The notes under the pieces are model-generated. The model was not told the origin of the DNA, did no database searches, and saw nothing but the letters and a program-made list of their open reading frames with translations. This document shows, piece by piece, positions 16,639 through 25,790 of a DNA stretch of 64,000 nt. This DNA comes from Streptomyces longisporoflavus (GTDB taxonomy: Bacteria > Actinomycetota > Actinomycetes > Streptomycetales > Streptomycetaceae): the NCBI RefSeq assembly GCF_014649775.1, contig NZ_BMTR01000007.1, positions 331,055 through 395,054 of the forward strand. The letters are read 5' to 3'. Each line of letters begins with the position of its first letter. Position 1 is the first letter of the stretch. The position numbers and the translations under genes were made by a program.

Positions 16639-18741
16639 GTGACGCCGCCCCCGCACCCGGCCGTGCGGGCGACAGCGGCAGCCACCGCACTGCTCACGTG
16701 GTGCCTGCTGCTCCTGTCCGCCCCCGCGGCACTCGCCGCCCCGGCCGACGATCCGGTCACGCTCTCCCGTGACGGTCAGATCACCGACAGACCGGGAGCA
16801 CTCGGCGACCGCGAGGGCGCCACGGAGCGCGCGCTCGACCAGCTCTACGAGGACGGCGGTCTACAGCTCTTCGTCGTCTACGTACGTGACTTCTCCGGCC
16901 GCTCCGCCCGCGAGTGGGCGGACGCCACCGCCGAGCGCAACGGACTCGGTCAGGACGACGCGCTGCTCGCCGTCGCCACGCACGACCGCCAGTACGCCTA
17001 CTCCGTGGACGCCGACTCCCGCCTCACCGAGACCCAGCTCCAGGAGGTCGCGACCACCGCCATCAAGCCCGCCCTGCGGCAGAACGACTGGGCGGGAGCG
17101 GCCATCGGCGCGGCGAACGGTTACCGCGCGGTCCTCTCCGGCCGCCCCGTCCCCACACCGACGCCCACTCCGGGTGACCCCGACCCGGGAGGCGGCAGCG
17201 ACGACGACGCGGTCACCGGCGACTTGGTCCTGCCCATCGTGGTGGTCGGCGGCGCGGGCGCGCTCGCCGCGATCGCGTACAGCCGCCGCAAAAGGCGCAC
17301 CACCACGCGTACGACACCCGGCGGCGGAGTCGGCGGAGGCGGCGGAAGCGGGGGCTGGGGCAAGGGGGCCGCGGGCGCGCAGCCGACGGCGCTGCCCGAG
17401 CTCGACAAGCAGAGCAGGCGGCTCCTCGTGGAGACCGACGACGCCGTGCGCACCAGCGCGGAGGAACTCGGCTTCGCCACAGCCCAGTTCGGCGACGATG
17501 CGGCGCGGCCGTTCACGGACGCCCTCGCGTACGCACGCTCCGAGCTGGCCAAGGCCTTCAAGCTGCGCCAGCAGCTCGACGACGCCTTTCCGGAGGACGA
17601 CGCGACCAGGCGCGCCATGCTGGAGGAGATCGTCGCGCGGTGCACCGACGCGGGCAGGCGGCTTGACGCGGAGGCCGCGGGCTTCGACCAGTTGCGCGCC
17701 CTCGAACGCGACGCGGCACAGGCCCTGGAGCATGCCGAAGCGGCATTCCGGCAGGTCACCGGGCGTACGAGCGCCGCGGAGAGCACCCTCGGCACGATCC
17801 GCGAGCGGTACGCGCCGTCCGCGTCCGCACACCTCGTGGGCCATGTGCAGCAGGCGAAGGACCGGCTCGCCTTCGCCACGGCGCATCTCGCCGAAGCGCG
17901 GAAGGCCGTCGACGCGGGCGACAACGGCAAGGCAGCCGTCCATCTGCGGGCCGCCGAGGGCGCCGTGGACCAGGCGGGCACCTTCGTGGACTCCGTGGAC
18001 CGCCTCGCAGGGGAGCTTGCCCTTGCCGCGGAGAAGCTCCCCGCCGCTCTCACCGAGACGGAGACCGACCTCGCCGAGGCACGCGGACTCCTGAAGGGCA
18101 CCACGGCGGGGGCCCCGACGGCCGACCTGCACGGCCGTATCGCTCGCGCGCAGGCGGTGGTCGACGAGGTCCGCAAGACGATGGCGGCGGGCCCGCACGA
18201 CCCGATCGACGCCCTGCGCCGGGTCGAGGAGGCCGACACGGTCCTGGACGAGTCTCTGACGGGGGCCCGCGAGGGCGAGGCGAGCCGCCGGCGTGCCGCC
18301 TCCCTCCTCGGCCAGGCCCTGCTCACCGCGCGCAGCGCCGTGGGAGCGGCGGCGGACTTCGTCGGCACGCACCGGGGCGGGGTGGGCAGCGAGGCCAGGA
18401 CCCGCCTCGCCGAGGCCCAGCGGCACCTCTCGGGCGCGGAGGCCGCCGGCGACACCGATCCCGCGGCGGCGCTCGCGGAGGCACAACAGGCGGACCTTCT
18501 GGCCCGGCAGGCGCAACAGCTGGCCGAACGTGACGTACGCGGCTACGGCAACCCCTACGCGGGCGGCGGGCGCGGCGGCGGCATGGGCGGCGCGGTACTG
18601 GGCGGCATCATCCTCGGCGAGCTCATCGGAGGCATGGGCCGTGGCGCGGGCGGCCGAGGCGGTGGATTCGGCGGGGGCGGCCCCGGAAGCTTCGGGGGCG
18701 GCGGAACCCGGGGACGGATGGGCGGAGGCGGAAGGTTCTGA
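16639..18741 (+). CDS. TPM-domain membrane protein with coiled coil and Gly-rich tail
   Basis: A 700-residue envelope protein. A GTG start gives a Sec signal peptide (ATALLTWCLLLLSAPAALA). A TPM (TLP18.3/Psb32/MOLO-1) domain covers about residues 40-170 (ERALDQLYEDGGLQLFVVYV). A Pro/Thr linker and one membrane helix at about 195-215 (DLVLPIVVVGGAGALAAIAY) follow, then a long Ala/Glu-rich helical region, probably coiled coil, to about 630, and an extreme Gly-rich C-terminus. It lies 103 bases before pspA in the same direction. TPM proteins are linked to membrane-protein quality control; partnership with PspA is inferred from position. Confidence 0.85.
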   Translation: MTPPPHPAVRATAAATALLTWCLLLLSAPAALAAPADDPVTLSRDGQITDRPGALGDREGATERALDQLYEDGGLQLFVVYVRDFSGRSAREWADATAERNGLGQDDALLAVATHDRQYAYSVDADSRLTETQLQEVATTAIKPALRQNDWAGAAIGAANGYRAVLSGRPVPTPTPTPGDPDPGGGSDDDAVTGDLVLPIVVVGGAGALAAIAYSRRKRRTTTRTTPGGGVGGGGGSGGWGKGAAGAQPTALPELDKQSRRLLVETDDAVRTSAEELGFATAQFGDDAARPFTDALAYARSELAKAFKLRQQLDDAFPEDDATRRAMLEEIVARCTDAGRRLDAEAAGFDQLRALERDAAQALEHAEAAFRQVTGRTSAAESTLGTIRERYAPSASAHLVGHVQQAKDRLAFATAHLAEARKAVDAGDNGKAAVHLRAAEGAVDQAGTFVDSVDRLAGELALAAEKLPAALTETETDLAEARGLLKGTTAGAPTADLHGRIARAQAVVDEVRKTMAAGPHDPIDALRRVEEADTVLDESLTGAREGEASRRRAASLLGQALLTARSAVGAAADFVGTHRGGVGSEARTRLAEAQRHLSGAEAAGDTDPAAALAEAQQADLLARQAQQLAERDVRGYGNPYAGGGRGGGMGGAVLGGIILGELIGGMGRGAGGRGGGFGGGGPGSFGGGGTRGRMGGGGRF

Positions 18742-18844
18742 ACCACCCGCGATGCCCCCGCCCCCGCCCCTACTGCCCCTCCGTACGTGTCCCGCCCTCT
18801 CCTCGTCCCCGTACTCCCACCAACCCGCAGAGAAGGAGCCCGGC

Positions 18845-19558
18845 ATGGCTAAGCAGACGATCCTCGGACGCGTGGCCCAGCTCGCCAAGGCCAACATCAA
18901 CTCCCTCCTCGATCAGGCCGAGGACCCGCAGAAGATGCTCGACCAGCTGATCCGCGACTACACGAACAACATCCAGGAGGCCCAGGAGGCGGTCGCGACC
19001 ACCATCGGCAATCTGCGGATGCTGGAGCTGGACCACAAGGAGGACCAGGACGCCGCCGCCGGGTGGGGCGCCAAGGCGGTCGCCGCCAGCAAGAAGGCGG
19101 ACGAGCTGCGGTCCGCGGGGAGCGCCTCGGAAGCCGACAGGTTCGACGGCCTCGCCAAGATCGCACTGCAGCGCCAGCTCCAGTCCGAGCGGGAGGCGAA
19201 GGACGCCGAGCCCACGATCGCCTCGCAGACGGAGGTCGTCGACAAGCTGAAGTCGGGGCTCGACCAGATGAAGATCAAGCTGACCCAGCTCACGTCGAAG
19301 CGGGATCAGCTGCTCGCCCGCGCCAAGACAGCGCAGGCGCAGAACCAGATGATGGACGCCGTCCGGAACATCGATGTCCTCGACCCGACCAGCGAGTTGC
19401 ACCGTTTCGAGGACAAGGTGCGCCGCGAGGAGGCCAGGGCACTGGGCAAGCAGGAACTCGCCGCGTCCTCCCTGGACGCGCAGTTCGAGCAGTTGGACGC
19501 CATGGGCGACGAGGCCGAGGTCGCCGCCCGCCTCGCCGCCCTGAAGGCCACCACGTAG
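18845..19558 (+). CDS. pspA: Phage shock protein A (PspA/IM30/Vipp1 family)
   Basis: A 237-residue, almost wholly alpha-helical peripheral membrane protein. It opens with the amphipathic helix AKQTILGRVAQLAKANINSL, contains the family block AEDPQKMLDQLIRDY and ends in helices rich in Glu, Ala and Gln. Members form ESCRT-III-like polymers that mend or stabilise stressed membranes. GAAGGAG precedes the ATG at good spacing. No PspC/PspB-like regulator is nearby; the partner here is the upstream TPM protein. Confidence 0.95.
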   Translation: MAKQTILGRVAQLAKANINSLLDQAEDPQKMLDQLIRDYTNNIQEAQEAVATTIGNLRMLELDHKEDQDAAAGWGAKAVAASKKADELRSAGSASEADRFDGLAKIALQRQLQSEREAKDAEPTIASQTEVVDKLKSGLDQMKIKLTQLTSKRDQLLARAKTAQAQNQMMDAVRNIDVLDPTSELHRFEDKVRREEARALGKQELAASSLDAQFEQLDAMGDEAEVAARLAALKATT

Positions 19559-19585
19559 CGGCCCGCCACGCGACAGGACCGGCCG

Positions 19586-19677
19586 GAGCAGCCTTCCCGA
19601 GCAATCCGTCAGTACAGCCCTCCAGAGCAACCCTCCGGAGCAACCCTCCCCAGCAACAGCCCTCCCGAGCAGCGCTC
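19586..19677. repeat. Degenerate short tandem repeats between pspA and the phosphatase gene
   Basis: Units resembling GAGCAACCCTCC recur about seven times with spacing of 11-16 bases (for example CCTCCAGAGCAACCCTCCGG). They fill the gap between two convergent genes. They are noncoding on either strand as far as I can tell. Confidence 0.6.
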
Positions 19678-19688
19678 AGACGCACCCC

Positions 19689-22352
19689 TCAGAAAAGGCT
19701 GAGCAGCGCCTCCGCCGCGTCCATCGGCTCCACCCCGCTGTCCGGCAGCGGCATCTCGAACCACACCGTCTTCCCGCGCGGCGTCCTGCGCGAGCCCCAC
19801 GCGGCGCTCAGCAGACCGACGAGCTGGAGCCCGCGCCCACCTTCGTCCGTGTCGCGCGCCCGGCGGCGGCGCGGCTGGACGAGGCCCGCGTCCCACACCT
19901 CGCACACCAGGGTCCGGTCGAGCAGGAGCCGCAGCCGGATCTCGCCCTCGCCGTACCGCAAGGCGTTGGTGACCAGCTCGCTGACCAGCAGTTCGGTCGT
20001 GTCGCAGAGGGGTTCCAGGTCCCAGGTGCGCAGCTGCTCGCAGGCCAGCTCGCGTGCCCGGCCCACCGACTTCGGATCGCGCTCCAGCGTCCAGTCGCCG
20101 ACGGCCTCGGCGGGCAGGCCCTGGATGCGCGCCATGAGCAGCGCGATGTCGTCCTCGCCATGGTGGGTGTCGAGGGTGTTCAGGACGTGATCGCAGACGT
20201 CCTCCAGGGCGGGCGCGGGGTCGTCGAGGGCTCGTACGAAGGCGTTCAGGCCCTCGTCGAGCGGATGGTCGCGGGATTCGACGAGCCCGTCGGTGTAGAG
20301 CGCGAGCAGGCCGCCGTCGGGCAGCTCGACCTCCACCTCCTCGAAGGGCTCGCCGCCCACTCCCAGGGGCATGCCGGGCGGTACGTCGAGCATGAGCGGG
20401 CTCTCGCCGGGCTCGACGAGTACGGGCGGCAGGTGGCCGGCGTTGGCGAACGTGCATCGGCGCGTGACGGCGTCGTAGACGGCGTAGACGCAGGTGGCGA
20501 GGTAGACCTCGGAGAGGTCCGTCTCGCTCGCGGACCGCGTCTGGCGGGCCGCTCTGGTGGCCTGCTGGGTGCCCGAGGGGTCGCCGAGGCCGCGGGCGAT
20601 CTCGTCGAGCGCGGAGAGGACCTCGGCGGGTTCCAGGTCCAGGAGCGCCAAGGTGCGTACGGCGGTGCGCAGTTCGCCCATGGCGACGGCGGCGCGCAGG
20701 CCGCGCCCCATGACGTCGCCGACGACGAGGGCGGTGCGATGGCCCGGCAGCTCGATGACGTCGAACCAGTCGCCGCCGACCTCGGTGGCCGCGTTGCCGG
20801 GGAGGTAGCGGCAGGCGATGTCGAGGCCGGAGGCCTCGGGGTCGTCGGGCGGCAGCAGGGAGCGTTGCAGTATCAGCGCGCGTTCGTGTTCGCGGCGGTA
20901 GAGGCGCGCGTTGTCGATACAGACCGCGGCGCGCGCGGCGAGTTCGACGGCGAGGGCGCGGTCACGCTCTCCGAAGGGCTCGCTCCCCTTCGTACGGGAG
21001 AACTGGGCGAGGCCGACGACCGTGTCGTGGGCGACCATCGGCACGGCGAGCGTCGACTGGACGAGCCCGCCGGTGAGCCTGCTCGCGGACCCGTCGTCGG
21101 CGGCGGAGACGATCCGGGGGCGCGCGGCGCGCAGGGCGTCGGCGCAGGGCGAGGTGAAGGGGAAGCGGTGCACGGCGCCGACGTCTATGGGCTGGCCGCC
21201 GTCCGGGAAGGGCGCGTCCGCGACCGCGCTGGCGAAGGCCACGCGGCGCAGTTCGGCGCTTCCGTCGGCGAGACCCGGAGGGGTTTCGTCGCCGTCGAGC
21301 AGCCCTTGGTAGAGGTCGACGGAGGCGAGATCGCAGAAGCCGGGTACGGCGACGTCGAGCAGCTCGCGCGCGGTCGTCTCCAGGTCGAGGGAGTTGCCTA
21401 TACGGGCGCCGGCCTCATTGAGCAGGGCGAGGTTGCGGCGGGCGTGGGCGGCCTCGCGGGCGGCGGCGTGCCGCTGGGTGACGTCGGTGCCGAGGCCCGC
21501 GATGCCGATGGGGCGGCCCGAACCGCTGTGTACGCGGTAGAGGTTGATGGACCAGTGGCGGCGGTCCTTGCTGCCGGGGGCGGGGCCCACGATCTGCATG
21601 TCCGTGACGGAGTCGCCGGTCTCCAGGACGCGCTTGAGGGCGGCCGCCATACGGTCGGCCTCGTGCCGCGGCAGGTAGTCGTGGACGGTGCGGCCGCGGT
21701 GCTCGTCGACGCCGCCCCCGAAGACGGCGGCGAAGCGGCGGTTGGCCCGCTGCACCTTCAGATCCGTCCCGAACAACAGGAATCCGAAGGGAGATTGGCC
21801 GAAAATAGCCTGCGACGCTGCGAGGTCGGTCTCGATCTGCCGGAGCGCCCGCACGTCGACAACGATGCAGACGGCGGACCGTTCGCCTTCCTCCGTCTCG
21901 GTCGGCATCACATAGACCTCCGCGATGCCTTCAGAGCCCTTGAAGGACCCCGCCGGGGCCGCGTCCCCCTCGTCCCCCTCGTCCTGCGCCGGCCCCGCCG
22001 CGGCCCCGTCGGGCCGCCCCGGCGCCCGGAACGGGACGGACCCGGTCCACTCCCTGCCGTCCAGGATCTCCGCCATCTTGCGGTGCCCGCTGCTGCGCAG
22101 CTCGGGCGGGACGAAGGCCTCGATCGGGTCCCTGCCCACGGCGTCGCGCGCGGGCACTCCGAACAGCCGCTCGGCCCGCAGGCTCCACTGGTCGATGAGA
22201 CCGTCGGGGCCGATCGAGAACGAGGCCACTCTGATGTAGTCATAGATCGAACCGGGTGGACTGCTCTGCCACATCACGTCATCCGCAGCTTCGCCCCTAG
22301 CGTCACCCGACGGCCCGTCCTGCTCCGTCGCCTTCGCTGGTATCTCGCTCAC
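19689..22352 (-). CDS. PAS-GAF-SpoIIE phosphatase with HATPase domain
   Basis: An 887-residue signalling protein. In order: PAS at about 35-110 (VASFSIGPDGLIDQWSLRAE), a second PAS at about 185-300 (SPFGFLLFGTDLKVQRANRR), GAF at about 330-480, PP2C/SpoIIE phosphatase at about 510-730 (TEVGGDWFDVIELPGHRTAL, VVGDVMGRG, LALYTDGLVE), and an RsbW-like HATPase at about 750-875 (LLVSELVTNALRYG, DEGGRGLQLV). Such proteins dephosphorylate anti-anti-sigma factors and may also phosphorylate them. A GTG at 22352 with GGAGGGGA is preferred; an in-frame ATG at 22469 would add 39 residues without family similarity. Confidence 0.88.
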   Translation of the reverse strand: MSEIPAKATEQDGPSGDARGEAADDVMWQSSPPGSIYDYIRVASFSIGPDGLIDQWSLRAERLFGVPARDAVGRDPIEAFVPPELRSSGHRKMAEILDGREWTGSVPFRAPGRPDGAAAGPAQDEGDEGDAAPAGSFKGSEGIAEVYVMPTETEEGERSAVCIVVDVRALRQIETDLAASQAIFGQSPFGFLLFGTDLKVQRANRRFAAVFGGGVDEHRGRTVHDYLPRHEADRMAAALKRVLETGDSVTDMQIVGPAPGSKDRRHWSINLYRVHSGSGRPIGIAGLGTDVTQRHAAAREAAHARRNLALLNEAGARIGNSLDLETTARELLDVAVPGFCDLASVDLYQGLLDGDETPPGLADGSAELRRVAFASAVADAPFPDGGQPIDVGAVHRFPFTSPCADALRAARPRIVSAADDGSASRLTGGLVQSTLAVPMVAHDTVVGLAQFSRTKGSEPFGERDRALAVELAARAAVCIDNARLYRREHERALILQRSLLPPDDPEASGLDIACRYLPGNAATEVGGDWFDVIELPGHRTALVVGDVMGRGLRAAVAMGELRTAVRTLALLDLEPAEVLSALDEIARGLGDPSGTQQATRAARQTRSASETDLSEVYLATCVYAVYDAVTRRCTFANAGHLPPVLVEPGESPLMLDVPPGMPLGVGGEPFEEVEVELPDGGLLALYTDGLVESRDHPLDEGLNAFVRALDDPAPALEDVCDHVLNTLDTHHGEDDIALLMARIQGLPAEAVGDWTLERDPKSVGRARELACEQLRTWDLEPLCDTTELLVSELVTNALRYGEGEIRLRLLLDRTLVCEVWDAGLVQPRRRRARDTDEGGRGLQLVGLLSAAWGSRRTPRGKTVWFEMPLPDSGVEPMDAAEALLSLF

Positions 22353-22518
22353 GCGAACCGTCCCCTCCAGCTCACCACGTCCGGCACCGGTCACCGGATG
22401 CAGCTGCCCGCAGTATCCAGCACTACGGAGCCACGCCACACGGCGTTCACGATCACAGCACGGACTCAACCCTTTTTGGCCCGTGACTGTCTTGTGTCCG
22501 TCCTACGCTGCCAGTCTT

Positions 22519-22944
22519 CTAACCCGGCAGCACCAGCTCGAACCACACCGTCTTCCCCGTCTTCCCCGCACTGCCCTGTCGTGTCCCCCAGCGCCGCGAC
22601 GCACGGGCGACCAGCTGGATGCCCCTGCCCCCCTCGTCATCAGGGGCGGCATCGCGCTCCAGGGGCGGTTCGGGAAGCGGATCGGAGACCTCCACGAGAA
22701 GGGTGCCGGGGGTACCGAAGGACTCGGCAGGGCGTACGAGTCGTACACCGATAGGGCCCGAGGCGTGCCGCAGGGAGTTGGTCACCAGCTCGCTCACGAG
22801 GAGGACGGTGATGTCACCGAGGGCTCCGAGGCCCCAGGCGCCGAGCTGCTTGCGGACGACGGCACGGGCCATGCGCACGGCGCCCGGCTCAGCGGGAAAA
22901 TCCCACTCGGCACAGTCGCCTTCGGTGTCGATCACGCCGATCAC
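22519..22944 (-). CDS. RsbW-like ATP-binding protein (HATPase)
   Basis: A 141-residue stand-alone GHKL ATPase of the anti-sigma kinase type. N box is LLVSELVTNSLRHASG; G1/G2 boxes are DDEGGRGIQLV and GKTGKTVWFEL. It resembles the C-terminal domain of the neighbouring phosphatase closely, so the two probably arose by duplication or act on the same STAS partner. The GTG start at 22944 has only a weak ribosome site, so the N-terminus is uncertain. No STAS gene is seen in this window. Confidence 0.85.
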   Translation of the reverse strand: MIGVIDTEGDCAEWDFPAEPGAVRMARAVVRKQLGAWGLGALGDITVLLVSELVTNSLRHASGPIGVRLVRPAESFGTPGTLLVEVSDPLPEPPLERDAAPDDEGGRGIQLVARASRRWGTRQGSAGKTGKTVWFELVLPG

Positions 22945-23109
22945 ATCCAGACCAGCAGCAGCGGACCCTTGTCCGGTTTCACGGGGTTAATGGGCACATA
23001 CCCGATATCCCGGCGGAATTACCGCTTACCAGGGCGCACTGTGGCACGGACGGCGTAGGTGAGGCTCAAGCGCCGGGAGACATGACCTCGCACGCTCCCC
23101 CACACGGGG

Positions 23110-23496
23110 CTATCGGCACTCCGTCGCGGCGGCCACCGCGGGGACGTCCGCGTCGAGCCACTCCACCGACCAGATTTCGTCCGGCGAGAGCCAGCGCAGT
23201 TCGTCGTGGTCTTCCAGGGGCTCGGGGGCTCCGGAGCGGAGCTTCGCCGTCCACACCCACATGACGTACCCCGGCTTGAGCGGCCACTGTCCCGGCACTC
23301 TCGCGACCGGCTCGGCGTCGACGCCCAGTTCTTCGCGCAGCTCCCGCACCAGGGCTTCCTCGGGGCGCTCGCCGGGCTCGACCTTTCCGCCGGGCAGTTC
23401 CCAGCGGCCCGCGAGCTCGGGGGGTGCGCTGCGCCGCGCGGCCAGCAGGCGCCCGTCGTCGTACAGGGCGGCGCCCACCACGATCCGTTCCGTCAT
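23110..23496 (-). CDS. Nudix (MutT-type) pyrophosphohydrolase
   Basis: A 128-residue Nudix hydrolase with a perfect box, GGKVEPGERPEEALVRELRE followed by ELGV, at about residues 35-58. The start ERIVVGAALYDDGRLLAARR and the tryptophan-rich end (DEIWSVEWLDADVPAV) match the (deoxy)nucleoside triphosphate pyrophosphohydrolase subgroup that cleans oxidised nucleotides such as 8-oxo-dGTP. Exact substrate cannot be read from sequence. Confidence 0.92.
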   Translation of the reverse strand: MTERIVVGAALYDDGRLLAARRSAPPELAGRWELPGGKVEPGERPEEALVRELREELGVDAEPVARVPGQWPLKPGYVMWVWTAKLRSGAPEPLEDHDELRWLSPDEIWSVEWLDADVPAVAAATECR

Positions 23497-23514
23497 GCGC
23501 CGGAGCCTATGCGG

Positions 23515-23700
23515 TCAGCGCGCGCCGCTGTTCTCGCTCAGCTTCTCGACCCAGTAGAGGCGCTTGTGCCCGTTCTCGTCGAGGCTGTTCGCGATCTTCT
23601 CGGCCTCGGCCTTCGTGGCGTACCTGCCCACCCGGTAGCGGCTGCCGTTGTCGTCCTGACGTATCACGAGCCAGGGAAGTATGACCGTCCCGTCATTCAT
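23515..23700 (-). CDS. Small SPOR-like domain protein
   Basis: A 61-residue protein starting MNDGTVILPWLVIRQDDNGS, with the ATG at 23700 preceded by GGAGGGG. Alternating beta-helix pattern (RYRVGRYATKAEAEKIANSL, then RLYWVEKL) resembles a lone SPOR-type fold, which binds bare glycan strands in other proteins. It lies 18 bases upstream of the Nudix gene on the same strand. Similarity is seen by eye only. Confidence 0.7.
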   Translation of the reverse strand: MNDGTVILPWLVIRQDDNGSRYRVGRYATKAEAEKIANSLDENGHKRLYWVEKLSENSGAR

Positions 23701-23890
23701 CGCACCCCTCCGCTCGCGCTCCCGGCGCGCGCCACGCCTCGATCGGTAAGGAAACCGCAATCCGCATATGCCCGAGCCTACGCCCGACCTTTACGGAGCG
23801 GATACGGCTTTGCACAAAGAGGTACGCAATTGGCCAAGGTTGAGGGGGCGCACTCCGACGAGTACGCCCCCTGTTGACACCGCGCCCGCG

Positions 23891-25612
23891 TCAGTCCGCT
23901 CGTGCACTCGCCACGGGTTGCACGGTCGGCACGGTCGGCACCGGCATGAGCACCGGCACGGACGACGGCGACGTACGGCAGACGTCCCCGCACTCCGCGT
24001 CCAGCGAGCAGCACAGGGAGCAGATCGGGCCCGACTGGACCGGGCAGTCCGCGATGTCCGGGAGTTCGTACGCCGTCTCGCAGACGCCGCACGCGTGCGT
24101 GGCCGTCACGTCGGGGACATCGACGCCAGGTCCGTTCACCGGGTTCGGGCGCGCCAGGTAGTACTTGCCCTTCGTCGCCCATGCGATCAGCGGGCCCAGG
24201 ACGACGGCGAGACCGGCCGCGATGAACGTCGAGAAGGCTTCCGCGTACTGCCCGAAGAGGCCGAAGAAGGCCAGGATCGACACCACGGACGCGATCACCA
24301 TCGAGCCGAAGCCCGCCGGGTTCACCGCGTACAGGTAGGCCCTCTTGAACTCGATGTACGGGGGGCTCCAGCCCATCCTCTTGTTGATGACCAGGTCGGC
24401 GGCGACGGCCACGATCCACGCGATGCCGACGTTCGAGTAGAAGCCGAGCAGCTTGTTGAGGGCCGCGAACATGTTCATCTCCATCAGCGTCAGCGCGATG
24501 GCGAGGTTGAGGAAGATGTACCAGACCCGGCCCGGATGCCTGTGTGTGACGCGGGAGAAGAAGTTCGACCAGGACAGCGAGCCGCTGTAGGCGTTGGTGA
24601 CGTTGATCTTGATTTGGGAGACGATCACGAAGAGGGCCGCAGCGGGCAGCGCGAAGGAGCCGAGCCAGGGCTTGAGCGCCTCGATCTGCGGGGCGATCGG
24701 CTCCAGGGCGTGCGTCTTGCCGACGGCCTCCAGGGCCACGAACGCCAGGAGCGCGCCGCCCAGTTGCTTGGCCGCGCCGATGATGACCCAGCCGGGTCCC
24801 GCCGCGAGCACGGCCAGGTTCCAGCGCCGCTTGTTCTGCTCCGTCCTGGCCGGCATGAAGCGCAGGTAGTCCGCCTGCTCGCCGATCTGGGCGATGAGCG
24901 AGAGCGCGACCCCCGTGCCGAGCCCGAAGGCGAGCCAGGAGAAGCCGCTCCCGGCGCCCTCGGTGCCCCCGAAGGAAGTGAAGGCCCCCCAGGCGTCCGG
25001 CGCCTCGAAGGCGAGCACCACGAAGGGCAGCACCATGCCGACGAGCCAGATCGGCTGCGTCCAGGCCTGCACCTTGGCCAGGGCGCCCATGCCCCGGAAG
25101 ACGATCGGGATCACGATGAGCGTCGTGACGAGGTAGCCGATCTCCACCGGGAGCCCGACGGCCTGGTGCATGGCCTGGGCCATGATCGACCCTTCGAGCG
25201 CGAAGAAGATGAACGTGAACGAGGCGTAGATCAGCGACGTCAGCGTCGAGCCGAAGTAACCGAAGCCCGCGCCCCGCGTCACCAGGTCCATGTCAAGGCC
25301 GTACTTGGCGCAGGCCCGCGCGATCGGGATGCCGGTGACGAAGATGATCGTCGCGGCGCACAGGATCGAGGCGAGCCCGCTGGTGAAGCCGTAGGTGAAG
25401 ACGATGGACGCGCCGATCGCGAAGTCCGCGAGGTAGGCGATGCCGCCGAGCGCGGTCGACGCCACCATCGTCGGCGACCAGCGCCGGAAGGAGTGCGGCG
25501 CGTACCGCAGCGAATAGTCCTCGCGGCTCTCGTCGGCCGCCATCTTCGCGTAGCTGCGCTTGGGCGGCGGGCCTGCGTCGGCGCTGGTGTCGCGGGTGGC
25601 CGTATCCGTCAT
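23891..25612 (-). CDS. NCS1-family purine/cytosine permease with C-terminal cysteine-rich tail
   Basis: A 573-residue transporter. Twelve membrane helices span about residues 45-495 (for example TLIVIPIVFRGMGALAKVQA, ALFVIVSQIKINVTNAYSGS), matching the nucleobase-cation-symport-1 family that takes up cytosine, purines, allantoin or hydantoins. After the last helix a soluble tail carries eight cysteines: CGVC, C in IADCPV, CSLCC, and CGDVC, like a zinc-binding module. This tail is not part of typical NCS1 proteins. The GntR/UTRA gene 178 bases upstream is its probable regulator. Substrate unknown. Confidence 0.88.
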   Translation of the reverse strand: MTDTATRDTSADAGPPPKRSYAKMAADESREDYSLRYAPHSFRRWSPTMVASTALGGIAYLADFAIGASIVFTYGFTSGLASILCAATIIFVTGIPIARACAKYGLDMDLVTRGAGFGYFGSTLTSLIYASFTFIFFALEGSIMAQAMHQAVGLPVEIGYLVTTLIVIPIVFRGMGALAKVQAWTQPIWLVGMVLPFVVLAFEAPDAWGAFTSFGGTEGAGSGFSWLAFGLGTGVALSLIAQIGEQADYLRFMPARTEQNKRRWNLAVLAAGPGWVIIGAAKQLGGALLAFVALEAVGKTHALEPIAPQIEALKPWLGSFALPAAALFVIVSQIKINVTNAYSGSLSWSNFFSRVTHRHPGRVWYIFLNLAIALTLMEMNMFAALNKLLGFYSNVGIAWIVAVAADLVINKRMGWSPPYIEFKRAYLYAVNPAGFGSMVIASVVSILAFFGLFGQYAEAFSTFIAAGLAVVLGPLIAWATKGKYYLARPNPVNGPGVDVPDVTATHACGVCETAYELPDIADCPVQSGPICSLCCSLDAECGDVCRTSPSSVPVLMPVPTVPTVQPVASARAD

Positions 25613-25790
25613 GTGGGTTCCTGTCGTCCGACCGGATTGCGGGTACGGGCGACGAAGTTAGGACCCGGACATGACAAGTTGCCGCAGGGCGTGATTGCTC
25701 CGGCGTTACGGAAGCGGGGCCGGCGTTAACTCGCGATCACGGCGGGCGGACGGGCCCGTCCGGAATCCGGGCGCACGCAGCGACATCCGG

